64,000 nucleotides of DNA, from positions 237,347 to 301,346 of the forward strand of contig NZ_QLZA01000002.1 in the NCBI RefSeq assembly GCF_009371885.1, read 5' to 3'. Below the pieces are notes generated by a model that was not told where the DNA came from, did no database searches, and saw only the letters and a program-made list of their open reading frames with translations. Below, piece after piece: positions 26,834 through 34,804 of this stretch. Each line of letters opens with the position of its first letter. The first letter of the stretch is position 1. A program made the position numbers and the translations under genes. This DNA is from Bifidobacterium tibiigranuli (GTDB lineage Bacteria; Actinomycetota; Actinomycetes; Actinomycetales; Bifidobacteriaceae).

Positions 26834-29332
26834 ATGAATCTCGAGGAGCTTTCGGTTGAGGAGCGGGCGGCGCTGCTGTCGGGCGGCTCGGAGTGGGATT
26901 CGCGCGGCAATAAGAGGGCTGGGGCGCCGAGTTTTGTTATGAGCGACGGGCCGCATGGGGTGCGGCGTCAGCTCGGCGAGGGCGATCACCTCGGGCTTGG
27001 GGCTTCGAAGCCAGCGACCTGCTTCCCTACGGCCGGGACCGTGGCCAATTCTTGGGACCCTGATCTGGCCGAAGAGATGGGCCGGGCCTTGGGGCGCGAG
27101 GCGCACGATCTTGATGTGAATGTGCTGCTTGGACCGGGTATGAACATCAAGCGCAACCCCTTGTGCGGCCGCAATTTCGAATACTATTCCGAAGATCCGC
27201 AGGTGGCTGGGCGCATGGCGTCCGGGCTGATCAAGGGCATCCAGAGCAATGGCATCTCGGCCTGCCCGAAGCATTTCGCGGTCAATAGCCAGGAGCTGCG
27301 CAGACAGGCGTCCAATTCGGTGATTGACGAGCGTACAATGCGCGAACTGTATCTGACGGCCTTCGAAATCGCGGTGCGCGAGGCTGCGCCGCACGCCATC
27401 ATGACCTCCTACAACCAGATCAACGGCGTGTATGCGCATGAGAACAGACACTTGCTGCAGGATATTCTGCGCGATGAGTGGGGCTTCGATGGCATGGTGG
27501 TCTCGGATTGGGGCGGCTCCAATTCGGCTGTTGCCGCAGCGAAAGCGGGTGGTTCGCTGGAAATGCCATCGCCGGGCTACACTTCTGTACGCGAGCTGAT
27601 TGCCGCCGTGAAAGCCGGCGAGCTGCCTGAATCCGATCTCAACGCACGCGCGGCCGAGGTCGCCAAAATCGCGCAGCTGACCCGTTTTGAAGGCGTCGGG
27701 CGCGACGATTTGCTGCGCGATGATATCGCAGCCGCGCACCACGACGTGGCCCGCACCGTCGCCGAGAACTCCTTGGTGCTGCTTAAGAACGACGCTGTGC
27801 TGCCGCTGCAGTCCGGAGTCCGTTTGGCTGTTATCGGCGACATGGCTTGCACGCCGAGGTTCCAGGGTTCCGGCTCGTCCAAGGTCAACGCCACGCGCGA
27901 GGAGAATCTGCTCGACGAGCTCAAGGCGTGCGCAGGTGTCACCGTGGCGGGCTACCGGCAAGGCTACGAGCGGCAGGGGGCGCACAATCCTGCGCTGGTC
28001 AACGATGCCGTTGCGCTGGCCGGCCGGGTCGATGTGGATGCCGTCATTGCGGTCGTCGGGCTTGATGAGCGCAGCGAATCAGAGGGTTTGGACCGCGCCA
28101 CTATGGCCATGCCGCAGGCGCAGAACGAGCTTATCGCCGCGTTGAAAACCGCCGGCAAGCCGATTATCGCCGTGCTCGTCGCCGGTTCGCCGGTTGAGCT
28201 GCCGTGGCTTGACGACGGCATCAACGCGGTGCTGTATGTCGGGCTTTCTGGTCAGGCCGGGGCCTCGGCCGCCGTGCGGGTGCTCACCGGCGCGGTCAAT
28301 CCGTCCGGGCATCTGGCGGAGACGTGGCCGCTGCGCTACAGCGACTGCCCGAGCGCTGGGTGGTACCCCGAGACTGGCCGAGACGTGGTCTATCGCGAAG
28401 GCCCCTTCGTCGGCTATCGCTATTACGAAACCGCGCACGTCCCGGTCCGCTTCCCCTTCGGCTACGGACTGAGCTACAGCGATTTCACTTACTCCGGCTT
28501 GAGTTTTGACGGGCGCGGCGTTGATGGGCACAGTGTTAATGAGCGCGGCTTGGACGGGCGCGGCGTGAGCTTCGTGGTGACCAACGATTCCGACATTCCC
28601 GGTGCGACCGTCGCGCAGCTCTACGTTGCCGGTCCTGCCGGGCCCGAAGGCGGCGTGCTGCAGCCTGCGCGTGAACTCAAAGGCTTTAGAAAAATCCGCC
28701 TTGGCGCTCACGAAAGCAAGGTCGTGCACATCGCCTTCGATCGCTACACCTTCCGGCATTACGATGTTGCCGCCGGAGCCTGGCGCACGCAATCCGGGCG
28801 GTGGACGCTGATGGTCGGCACGAATGTCGAAGATCTGCCGCTCACGGCCCCATTCACCGTGACCGGCGACGACAAGCAAACCGTGCCAACTGATACAGTG
28901 CCCGCCGACCACGCGCTCGGCCATTATCTGACCGGCGACGTCAAGCATGTCACCGATACCGAAGTGGCTGCGCTCTTCGAACATGAGGTGATTCCTTCAA
29001 GCGCTCCAAGCGTGTTCGGCGTCAATGACCCGATCTCCTCATGGAAGGATTCCAAAGGCTTTGCGGCTCGCACCATCGCGCGGACGCTGATCAAACGCGA
29101 GGCGAAGATTCGCGAGAAAACAGGCGCGCCCGATCTCAACGTGCTCTTCATCCTCAACATGCCGCCGCGTGCGATGAGCAAGATGACGCAAGGCATGGTC
29201 GACTCTGCGATGGTCGACGCCGTCGTGCGTATAGCCAACGGGCACACGTTGCGAGGAGCCGGCGCCTTCATCGCGGGATTCTTCCGCAACCGCCGCGCCA
29301 ACAACCGCCTAGCGAAGGAGCTGAGATCATGA
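26834..29332 (+). CDS. GH3 beta-glucosidase, cytoplasmic
   Basis: 832 residues. Standard order: TIM barrel (MSDGPHGVR, GMNIKRNPLCGRNFEYYSEDP, KHFAVNSQE) with nucleophile D225 in VVSDWGG, then the (alpha/beta)6 domain (ENSLVLLKNDAVLPL, GDMACTPRFQGSGSSKVN), then Fn3 (FPFGYGLSYSDF). An additional C-terminal segment of about 120 residues (LNVLFILNMPPRAMSKMTQG, FIAGFFRNRRANNRL) is seen. No signal peptide, so it likely hydrolyses imported beta-glucosides or related oligosaccharides. GAAGGAGGAG precedes the ATG. Its TGA overlaps the ATG of the GtrA-family gene. The exact sugar specificity is unknown. Confidence 0.9.
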   Translation: MNLEELSVEERAALLSGGSEWDSRGNKRAGAPSFVMSDGPHGVRRQLGEGDHLGLGASKPATCFPTAGTVANSWDPDLAEEMGRALGREAHDLDVNVLLGPGMNIKRNPLCGRNFEYYSEDPQVAGRMASGLIKGIQSNGISACPKHFAVNSQELRRQASNSVIDERTMRELYLTAFEIAVREAAPHAIMTSYNQINGVYAHENRHLLQDILRDEWGFDGMVVSDWGGSNSAVAAAKAGGSLEMPSPGYTSVRELIAAVKAGELPESDLNARAAEVAKIAQLTRFEGVGRDDLLRDDIAAAHHDVARTVAENSLVLLKNDAVLPLQSGVRLAVIGDMACTPRFQGSGSSKVNATREENLLDELKACAGVTVAGYRQGYERQGAHNPALVNDAVALAGRVDVDAVIAVVGLDERSESEGLDRATMAMPQAQNELIAALKTAGKPIIAVLVAGSPVELPWLDDGINAVLYVGLSGQAGASAAVRVLTGAVNPSGHLAETWPLRYSDCPSAGWYPETGRDVVYREGPFVGYRYYETAHVPVRFPFGYGLSYSDFTYSGLSFDGRGVDGHSVNERGLDGRGVSFVVTNDSDIPGATVAQLYVAGPAGPEGGVLQPARELKGFRKIRLGAHESKVVHIAFDRYTFRHYDVAAGAWRTQSGRWTLMVGTNVEDLPLTAPFTVTGDDKQTVPTDTVPADHALGHYLTGDVKHVTDTEVAALFEHEVIPSSAPSVFGVNDPISSWKDSKGFAARTIARTLIKREAKIREKTGAPDLNVLFILNMPPRAMSKMTQGMVDSAMVDAVVRIANGHTLRGAGAFIAGFFRNRRANNRLAKELRS

Positions 29333-29955
29333 GGGACACGACAGGCAAGGAAGCGGAGCAAGCACCATCCGCAGGCCTCGCCGATGACGGCAACAGCAGC
29401 GTGGCGAGTGAAACGCAGGCCAGCGACACCCCGAAGCGTGCCACCCCGAAGCGCGGCGGTGCGATTCGCGCGTGGATTGACGCCCATCCGAACATCTGGG
29501 AGTTCATTCTGTTCAATGTGCTCTCGAACATTTCGACAATCACGCGCTTCGTGGTGGCATGGGTCGGCACAGCCGTCTTCGTCTCCGCGATGGGACTGAC
29601 CGCGCCCTTCAGCTTCCTCATCTTCAACTACACCTCCGCGGGCTCGCACGGCCTAGGCGGATTCCTGACCTTCCTGCTTGCCGAGGTGCTCGCGCAGATC
29701 GTGAACTTCATCGTGCAGATGAAATGGGTGTTCAAATCCGATTCCAGCTTCGCCGATGCCGCTTGGAAATATGCCATGCTCGCGGTGCTCATCGTCGTGG
29801 TGAATCTGGTGCTGCCGGGCTACGTGACCTCGCTGTGCATCGGCTGGGGCATGAATTCGGGCGTCGCCGCGACCGTTGCCTCGGTGGTCAACACGCTGCT
29901 GGCGGTGATTGTGAGCTATCCGCTGCTCAAATTCTGGATTATGCCGAAGAAGTAA
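29329..29955 (+). CDS. GtrA-family membrane protein
   Basis: 208 residues. After a Ser/Thr/Ala-rich cytoplasmic stretch (1-45) come about four transmembrane helices in the GtrA/DPMS pattern, including ITRFVVAWVG, NFIVQMKWVFKS and LLAVIVSYPLLKFWIMPKK. GtrA-family proteins are thought to move lipid-linked sugars across the membrane for cell-surface glycosylation. ATG at 29329 overlaps the GH3 stop (ATGA) with AAGGAG 8 bp before, so the two are co-translated; the frame open upstream to 29041 is within the GH3 gene. Coupling to an intracellular GH3 is unexpected. The GT2 gene at 20559 might be a partner. Confidence 0.85.
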   Translation: MRDTTGKEAEQAPSAGLADDGNSSVASETQASDTPKRATPKRGGAIRAWIDAHPNIWEFILFNVLSNISTITRFVVAWVGTAVFVSAMGLTAPFSFLIFNYTSAGSHGLGGFLTFLLAEVLAQIVNFIVQMKWVFKSDSSFADAAWKYAMLAVLIVVVNLVLPGYVTSLCIGWGMNSGVAATVASVVNTLLAVIVSYPLLKFWIMPKK

Positions 29956-29967
29956 GGCGGGCCCAGT

Positions 29968-30000
29968 TCACACTTTTTGGCGGTGTCAGAAAAAGTGTGA
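29968..30000. terminator. hairpin after GtrA gene (first of two related)
   Basis: TCACACTTTTT pairs perfectly with AAAAAGTGTGA around an 11-nt loop, 12 bp after the GtrA stop. It could end the GH3-GtrA transcript. A second hairpin using the same core words lies about 100 bp on. Confidence 0.55.
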
Positions 30001-30094
30001 GCCAAACGCACAATTCGTGTTTGGTTCCACAGCGTAAGCAATGTTGAAATTCTGCCATTTATACGGCAGGAAGTTAACATTTTCTGTGTGCGAC

Positions 30095-30133
30095 TGACTC
30101 ACACTTTTTGACCACGCTTGAAAAAGTGTGAGT
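30095..30133. terminator. hairpin after histidine kinase gene (second of two related)
   Basis: GACTCACACTTTTT pairs with AAAAAGTGTGAGTC (14 bp) around an 11-nt loop. It ends 4 bp before the kinase stop codon (30137) and repeats the core of the hairpin at 29968. Between the two lies a small third stem (CTGCC/GGCAG, near 30052-30070). It would serve the minus-strand kinase operon. Confidence 0.55.
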
Positions 30134-30136
30134 CGA

Positions 30137-31471
30137 TTACTGCGGCAGCAGCACCGTGAGCATGAACCAGTGGTCCTTGGCTTGTATCGACACCTCGCCG
30201 CCGTACTGGCGCGCGACGTGCTGGATGGATTTCACGCCGAATCCGTGTCCCCGGCGCTCGCCTTTGGTCGTGCGCAGGTTGCCGTCGGCATCCTTGCGCA
30301 GCGCGGAATCGTAGTAGTTCTCGATGCGGAGCACAGTGAAGCGGTTCTGCGCGTAGAGCGCGAGCCTGATCAGCCGCTGCTGCAGGTCATCGAGTCGCGA
30401 CGTGGCTTCGATCGCATTGTCGATGGCGTTGCCGAACAGCGTTGCGATGTCCATCGAGGACATGGAATCCAGCAATTTGCCGTCGGCCACTGCGGTGAAG
30501 GTGATGCCGCGCTGCGCGCAGGTACGCGACTTCGAGGTCAGAATCACGTCGAGCACCGGATTGCCGGAATGCTGCTGCGCGCTGTATTCCTGCACCGAGG
30601 CTTCAAGCTGCGCGAAGCCCTCGTTGAGGCTGTTCGGGTCGGTGCTGCTCGAAGCCTCCGCGCGCAGCACGGCGATCTGATGCTTGAGATCGTGAGTCAG
30701 ACGCCCCATCGATTCCAGATTCTCTTTTGACTTGAGATACTCCCGATGCTGGCTTTCCAGCCGCGCGTCGATGGACGCCAGCTCGGCATTGGTCGTCAGC
30801 CGACGCGACTGCACCTGCTGGGCATAGAGAATCGCAAAACCGCACAGGTCCACCAGCGTGCGGATATAGAAGACCTCCTGCCCCACGCTGCCCGAGAACG
30901 GCGTGTTCGTGGAAACGAAGCTCAGGTTGCTCATCGCAAAGGTGACGATGGTGATGGCCACGGTCGCCACTGTCGAGGAGGCGGCGGGAACTGTGGGCTT
31001 GCTGCGGCTGAAATTGCCGCGTTCCAGTCCCCATGCCAAGCCGAAGCACACTGCGTACACCGCCAGCAGCATGCCGATCGAGATCCACGGACGGTCCTCG
31101 TCATGCATATCGATATGTAGGAAGGTGGCCAGTTGCCAGTGCAGCGAAGCGACCAGCTCGGCCAGCACGAAGGCCCGCGCGTTGATGTAAAGCCCCTCGC
31201 GCTTGCCGGTGCGCCCGCCGAGCACGATGATCAGGTACATGCCGGCGAAGGCCAGCAGCATGCCAAACACCCACAGCAGCCGCGGCAGTATGCCCGCCAG
31301 ATACTGCACGGCCACCATCGCAGGGAGCCCCAGCGCAAGCACGAGTGCGGTGCGCGGCGGCGAGGCGCGCCGGTAGATGATCGAAAGGTACGCCACGCAG
31401 GCCAGCCACTCGCAGACGGCGGTGTAGAGCCGCGGAATATCGGGCAGGGCGTTCGTAATCGTGTCGTTCAT
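30137..31471 (-). CDS. AgrC-like sensor histidine kinase (GHKL ATPase)
   Basis: 444 residues from ATG at 31471, which overlaps the regulator stop by 4 bp; the longer frame to 31567 is within the regulator. An N-terminal sensor has about six to seven transmembrane helices (to about residue 225). A coiled coil (ESQHREYLKSKENLESMGRL) leads to the phospho-acceptor motif LTHDLKHQIAVLRAE, then a GHKL ATPase with NAIDNAIEA and GHGFGVKSIQ. This is the HPK10/AgrC class, usually paired with LytTR regulators and sensing peptides. No peptide precursor or AgrB-type gene is seen nearby, so the signal is unknown. Confidence 0.9.
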   Translation of the reverse strand: MNDTITNALPDIPRLYTAVCEWLACVAYLSIIYRRASPPRTALVLALGLPAMVAVQYLAGILPRLLWVFGMLLAFAGMYLIIVLGGRTGKREGLYINARAFVLAELVASLHWQLATFLHIDMHDEDRPWISIGMLLAVYAVCFGLAWGLERGNFSRSKPTVPAASSTVATVAITIVTFAMSNLSFVSTNTPFSGSVGQEVFYIRTLVDLCGFAILYAQQVQSRRLTTNAELASIDARLESQHREYLKSKENLESMGRLTHDLKHQIAVLRAEASSSTDPNSLNEGFAQLEASVQEYSAQQHSGNPVLDVILTSKSRTCAQRGITFTAVADGKLLDSMSSMDIATLFGNAIDNAIEATSRLDDLQQRLIRLALYAQNRFTVLRIENYYDSALRKDADGNLRTTKGERRGHGFGVKSIQHVARQYGGEVSIQAKDHWFMLTVLLPQ

Positions 31472-32187
31472 CGCAGACCGCCGCCCAGATACTCCGTCAG
31501 TGTCGTCAGGAACGCCTTCTTGCGCGGTCGGCTTACACGCAGGCGCTCGCCGTTGGTCATGACGCAATCCTGCCCCTCCACCGCGCTCACATGCCGCAGA
31601 TTGACCAGATAGCAGGAATTGGAGCGGAAGAAGTGCTGACCGGACAGGCGTTCCTCAAGCTGCGTGAGCGTTCCGGATATCGAGATTTTACGGCTCGCAG
31701 TATGGATGATGATGGTGTGGCGGATGGATTCGCAATACAGGATGTCGGCGAGTTCCAGCCTGATCCGGTCGGCCCCGGCCTCGACCAGCATAGAGCCGCT
31801 TCCGTGACTGCGCACCGTGGCGATCGAGCGCTTGAGCTCCTGACTGAACGCGAACCACGGCACGGGTTTGAGCAGGTACGACAGCGCCTGCACCTCGTAG
31901 CCGCTGATGGCGTACTGCGGCGCAGCGGTGATGAAGACGATCACGACATCGCTGTCCTGCTGGCGGATGGCGCGCGCGGCGTCCAAGCCATTCATGCCGG
32001 GCATTTCGATATCCAGCAGCAGGATGTCGTAGATCGGCGTGTAGCTGCTGACGAGCTCGGAGCCGTCACCGAATGCCGAGACGATGAAACGCTCGCCTTC
32101 CTCATGCTGGTAGCGGTTGAGATAGTCAAGTATCGTCTGGCAGGCGGCCGGGTCGTCTTCGGCCACGCCGACTCGAATATCGCGCAT
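31468..32187 (-). CDS. LytTR-family response regulator
   Basis: 239 residues. The receiver domain has acidic D11-D12, phospho-acceptor D59 in LLLDIEMPGMNG, and a K in LLKPV. The C-terminal LytTR DNA-binding domain has ILYCESIRHTIIIHT, ISISGTLTQLEERL and FFRSNSCYLVNLRHV. Partner of the histidine kinase with which it overlaps. The regulator is first in the pair, the reverse of many agr loci. The 18-bp repeats 60-125 bp upstream of its start could be its own sites. Target genes are unknown. Confidence 0.9.
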   Translation of the reverse strand: MRDIRVGVAEDDPAACQTILDYLNRYQHEEGERFIVSAFGDGSELVSSYTPIYDILLLDIEMPGMNGLDAARAIRQQDSDVVIVFITAAPQYAISGYEVQALSYLLKPVPWFAFSQELKRSIATVRSHGSGSMLVEAGADRIRLELADILYCESIRHTIIIHTASRKISISGTLTQLEERLSGQHFFRSNSCYLVNLRHVSAVEGQDCVMTNGERLRVSRPRKKAFLTTLTEYLGGGLR

Positions 32188-32630
32188 TTCGCCTCCGCAG
32201 TGGTTATGACAATCTACGTGCCGTTCGGGGCCGCAGTGTCGTATGACATCCTTACATCAGTACCACAGCGTATCTCAGTACCGCATTGTGCCTCAGTGCC
32301 AGTGTCGGTGCCACACCGTGCCTCGTATCGACGTACCATCGATTCAGTACTACGGTAGCGCGGATGCGGGCAAACGGCATGGCGTTGCGCCCACGAGCGT
32401 GGCTGCGACCGCAATCTGTCGATTTCGCGGCATGTTCTGCCTCGGTTTCGGGTCGGTTCTATGTCGATTTCGCCTTTGGCAGCGATGTTCGGATGAGCCG
32501 CATGGAGTGCGTCGACGGCCTTGCGAGGGCGCAGCTGCACCGGCAAAGCGGTGCGTTACAGCGCCGTAGCCACCCTTCGCGCTACGCTGATGGGTGAAAC
32601 AACAATCCAATGTATGTACAAGGAGAAGAA
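32188..32630. other. divergent intergenic region between LytTR regulator and mscL
   Basis: 443 bp with no believable gene; the small frames here lack homology and ribosome sites. It holds the 18-bp repeat array at 32247-32312 and must contain the promoters for both flanking genes. A peptide precursor gene was looked for and not found. Confidence 0.5.
32247..32312. repeat. 18-bp direct repeats (three units plus a partial) upstream of LytTR regulator
   Basis: Units ending CAGTACC, CAGTACC and CAGTGCC finish at 32264, 32282 and 32300, exactly 18 bp apart; a shorter unit ending GGTGCC finishes at 32312. On the regulator's strand each begins GGYACTGA. LytTR proteins bind direct repeats, so autoregulatory sites are plausible, though this is inferred. 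Confidence 0.55.
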
Positions 32631-33056
32631 ATGCTCGACGGATTCAAGAAGTTTATCGCCCGGGGCAACATGGTTGATATGGCAGTCGGCGTGGTTATGG
32701 GCGCCGCCGTGACTTCCGTGGTCACCGCAATCGTCGAAAAGGTCATCAACCCGCTGATCGCGATGATCTTCGGCAAAGGGGATATGAGCGGATTGCTGGC
32801 GTTCACCGCCAACGGCTCCACGGTGTCCTTCGGCGCGGTTCTTGGCGCGCTCATCAACTTCCTGGTCGTCGCTGCAGCCGTGTACTTCTGCATCGTGCTG
32901 CCGATCAACAAATTCCGCGATATGTCCGCAGCCCGGCATGGCGTGGAGGACGAGGAAGAGGAGCCGCTCAGCCCCGAAGAGCAGACTGTGGCCCTGCTGC
33001 AGGAGATCCGCGACGAGCTGGCCAAGGGCAACAATGCGGGAAGCATTCTGAAGTAA
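32631..33056 (+). CDS. mscL: large-conductance mechanosensitive channel MscL
   Basis: 141 residues, the usual length. Forms a pentameric pore that opens under membrane tension and releases solutes on hypo-osmotic shock. Seen: amphipathic N-terminus MLDGFKKFIARGNMVDMAVG, pore helix AVGVVMGAAVTSVVTAIVEKVINPLIA, second helix FGAVLGALINFLVVAAAVYFCIVLPINKF, and an acidic C-terminal bundle (EEEEPLSPEEQTVALLQEIRDEL). Start at 32631 with AAGGAGAAG upstream; an ATG at 32610 lacks a site. A terminator follows at 33137. Confidence 0.95.
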   Translation: MLDGFKKFIARGNMVDMAVGVVMGAAVTSVVTAIVEKVINPLIAMIFGKGDMSGLLAFTANGSTVSFGAVLGALINFLVVAAAVYFCIVLPINKFRDMSAARHGVEDEEEEPLSPEEQTVALLQEIRDELAKGNNAGSILK

Positions 33057-33136
33057 GTCGAGTAGGACGGTTCGTCCGGGGCCGGTGCGCCCCGGAGCAT
33101 TGGCTATCCGTTATTGGTGATTCGTGATGAGTCACG

Positions 33137-33174
33137 GCAGGGGTCTCGACGTATGTGGGCGTCGGGGCCCCTGC
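33137..33174 (+). terminator. putative terminator of mscL
   Basis: GCAGGGG..TCGACG pairs with CGTCGG..CCCCTGC around an 8-nt loop and is followed by GAGTTGTTTG, a weak T-rich tail. A smaller GC-rich stem (CCGGGGC/GCCCCGG) lies closer to the stop at about 33075-33096. Confidence 0.55.
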
Positions 33175-33530
33175 GAGTTGTTTGACTGATATATCTCTCG
33201 TATTGTGCCGCCATCACTTGTTGTGTCGGCCTTATTGCGCGCGGTGCCGTCTGCGCCGCTGCCTCCCCGCGTGGCATTCCTGCGTGGCATTCCGCTGCGG
33301 CGTGGCACTCTCCAGTATGCCTCGGGTGAAACCATGCCGATGCGCCGAGATTACAATGGATGTAGGCTTGCTGACCGCATTCATAACAGAGGGTGTGCGC
33401 ATGCATCGTGTAAAGGCACTGGTGCAGACACGCCGCGCAGAAGGTACTGTGTGGAGGTGCCGCACACGTGTCCCGCGATCGCCGGCTGAGTTCTTGTGTT
33501 TGCGAAGATGCTTACGCGTCGGGGGTTGGA
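33175..33530. other. intergenic stretch before AraC-type regulator
   Basis: About 356 bp with no recognised gene. GCGTGGCATTCC occurs twice in tandem and a variant once more near 33270-33310. Frames open upstream of the AraC start have no homologous content. Confidence 0.4.
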
Positions 33531-34544
33531 ATGGCTGGTTATGGGGATTCCCGGGACGAATCCGATGCTGTCGTTTTCGAATCCGTAAAGCTGCAGCCGC
33601 GCGCCCAGCCAGGAGCGCTACGCGGCGATGCCTTGCGCTATGTGAGGTACAGGGGAATCGGCAGTGGAGATTTCGAGCGCTTCAGAGTGCTGAACGAACG
33701 CGATGCGGATATTTCGAACATCACTGTTCCGCAGATCAACGATGGCCTGCGCATGACGCTCCATATGCTCGCTCGGCGCGAGGCACGGTTTATTCATACC
33801 ATGGCACCCGAGATGAAGGTCGTCTGGTCACGCAACAAGCCTTCGTACAACGTGGCGATGTTGTTCCTGTGCATGCGCGGCGGCTACGAGGTGCTGGCAC
33901 CGCAGTCCCGCTTCGTGCGCGAACCTGGGATGACGCTGATCCTTCCGGGCGCGGAACCCATCGAGTACCGCATGATGCAGCCGGTGAACGAGATTGTGCA
34001 AATCGTCCTCAATCCGCGGCTGTTCATGGATATTCTGCCGGGCTTTCCCGCCTGCGCCTCTGCCGCGCAGACGCTTCCCGCCCTTGATCAGCGCGTGCTC
34101 AGCCCGCTGATGGAGTATGTCGCCAGCAGCTGCGTCATCTCCAGCCAGCATCCGGCTGCCGCCGAGGACGTCGGCTTGGCGATGTACGCCACCGCGCGCA
34201 ACGTGCTGCTGACGACGTTCGGGCAATTGGCGCATGCCAAGAGCTCGCTGTACACGCAGGCGATGGAGTACATTTTGCGTCATCAGACGGATCCCGGCTT
34301 AATCCTCGCCCATGTCGCTCGGTACTGCGGCGTAGCTTCGCGCACGATGCAACAGGTCTTCCGCGACGAGGGAACAAGCTTCACCCGTATGCTGCAGCAG
34401 ACGAGGGCTGAGGCCGCTTTGCGGCTGCGCGGAGACCATCCGAGCCTGACGTTGTCGCAAATCGCCGAGCAGTGCGGTTTCGGTTCGCTGTCCTCATTGT
34501 CGAGGGCGCTCAGGGCAGCAGACAAGGCGATGGATGCGCGCTGA
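33531..34544 (+). CDS. AraC-family transcriptional regulator
   Basis: 337 residues from ATG at 33531; the frame stays open to 33468 and the start is uncertain. The N-terminal sensing part resembles AraC-binding-like domains (RFVREPGMTLILPGAEPIEYRMM). The C-terminal double helix-turn-helix has YILRHQTDPGLILAHVARYCGVASRTMQQVFRDEGTSFTRML, then a second HTH (LTLSQIAEQCGFGSLSSLSRALR). It lies upstream, on the same strand, of the pilus genes (260-bp gap), so pilus regulation is possible but unproven. Confidence 0.82.
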   Translation: MAGYGDSRDESDAVVFESVKLQPRAQPGALRGDALRYVRYRGIGSGDFERFRVLNERDADISNITVPQINDGLRMTLHMLARREARFIHTMAPEMKVVWSRNKPSYNVAMLFLCMRGGYEVLAPQSRFVREPGMTLILPGAEPIEYRMMQPVNEIVQIVLNPRLFMDILPGFPACASAAQTLPALDQRVLSPLMEYVASSCVISSQHPAAAEDVGLAMYATARNVLLTTFGQLAHAKSSLYTQAMEYILRHQTDPGLILAHVARYCGVASRTMQQVFRDEGTSFTRMLQQTRAEAALRLRGDHPSLTLSQIAEQCGFGSLSSLSRALRAADKAMDAR

Positions 34545-34724
34545 ATAATGCGTTGACGCCGGATGGCGCAGGTGCCGGATACATACGCGGATATATGCAA
34601 TGACGAACTCGGGTGTACCGGTCATGTCACTTTGCGCAGTTCAACCGCCACTTCGCGCATACGGGCTTTGCGAGCCGCAGACTCCTCTTTAATGGGGATC
34701 AGGAAAGGAATTCATTCCCTAGGC

Positions 34725-34756
34725 GACGGTGCTGGGCAATGACGGTGCCGGGCAAT
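34725..34756. repeat. two tandem 16-bp repeats upstream of pilus adhesin
   Basis: GACGGTGCTGGGCAAT is followed directly by GACGGTGCCGGGCAAT (one difference); GACGGTGAATTCC recurs at 34774. They lie 50-80 bp before the adhesin start and could be regulator sites or replication slippage. Confidence 0.5.
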
Positions 34757-34804
34757 AATGGGCAGTCGTGAATGACGGTGAATTCCCTATGGGAGGAGGA
34801 GTAG

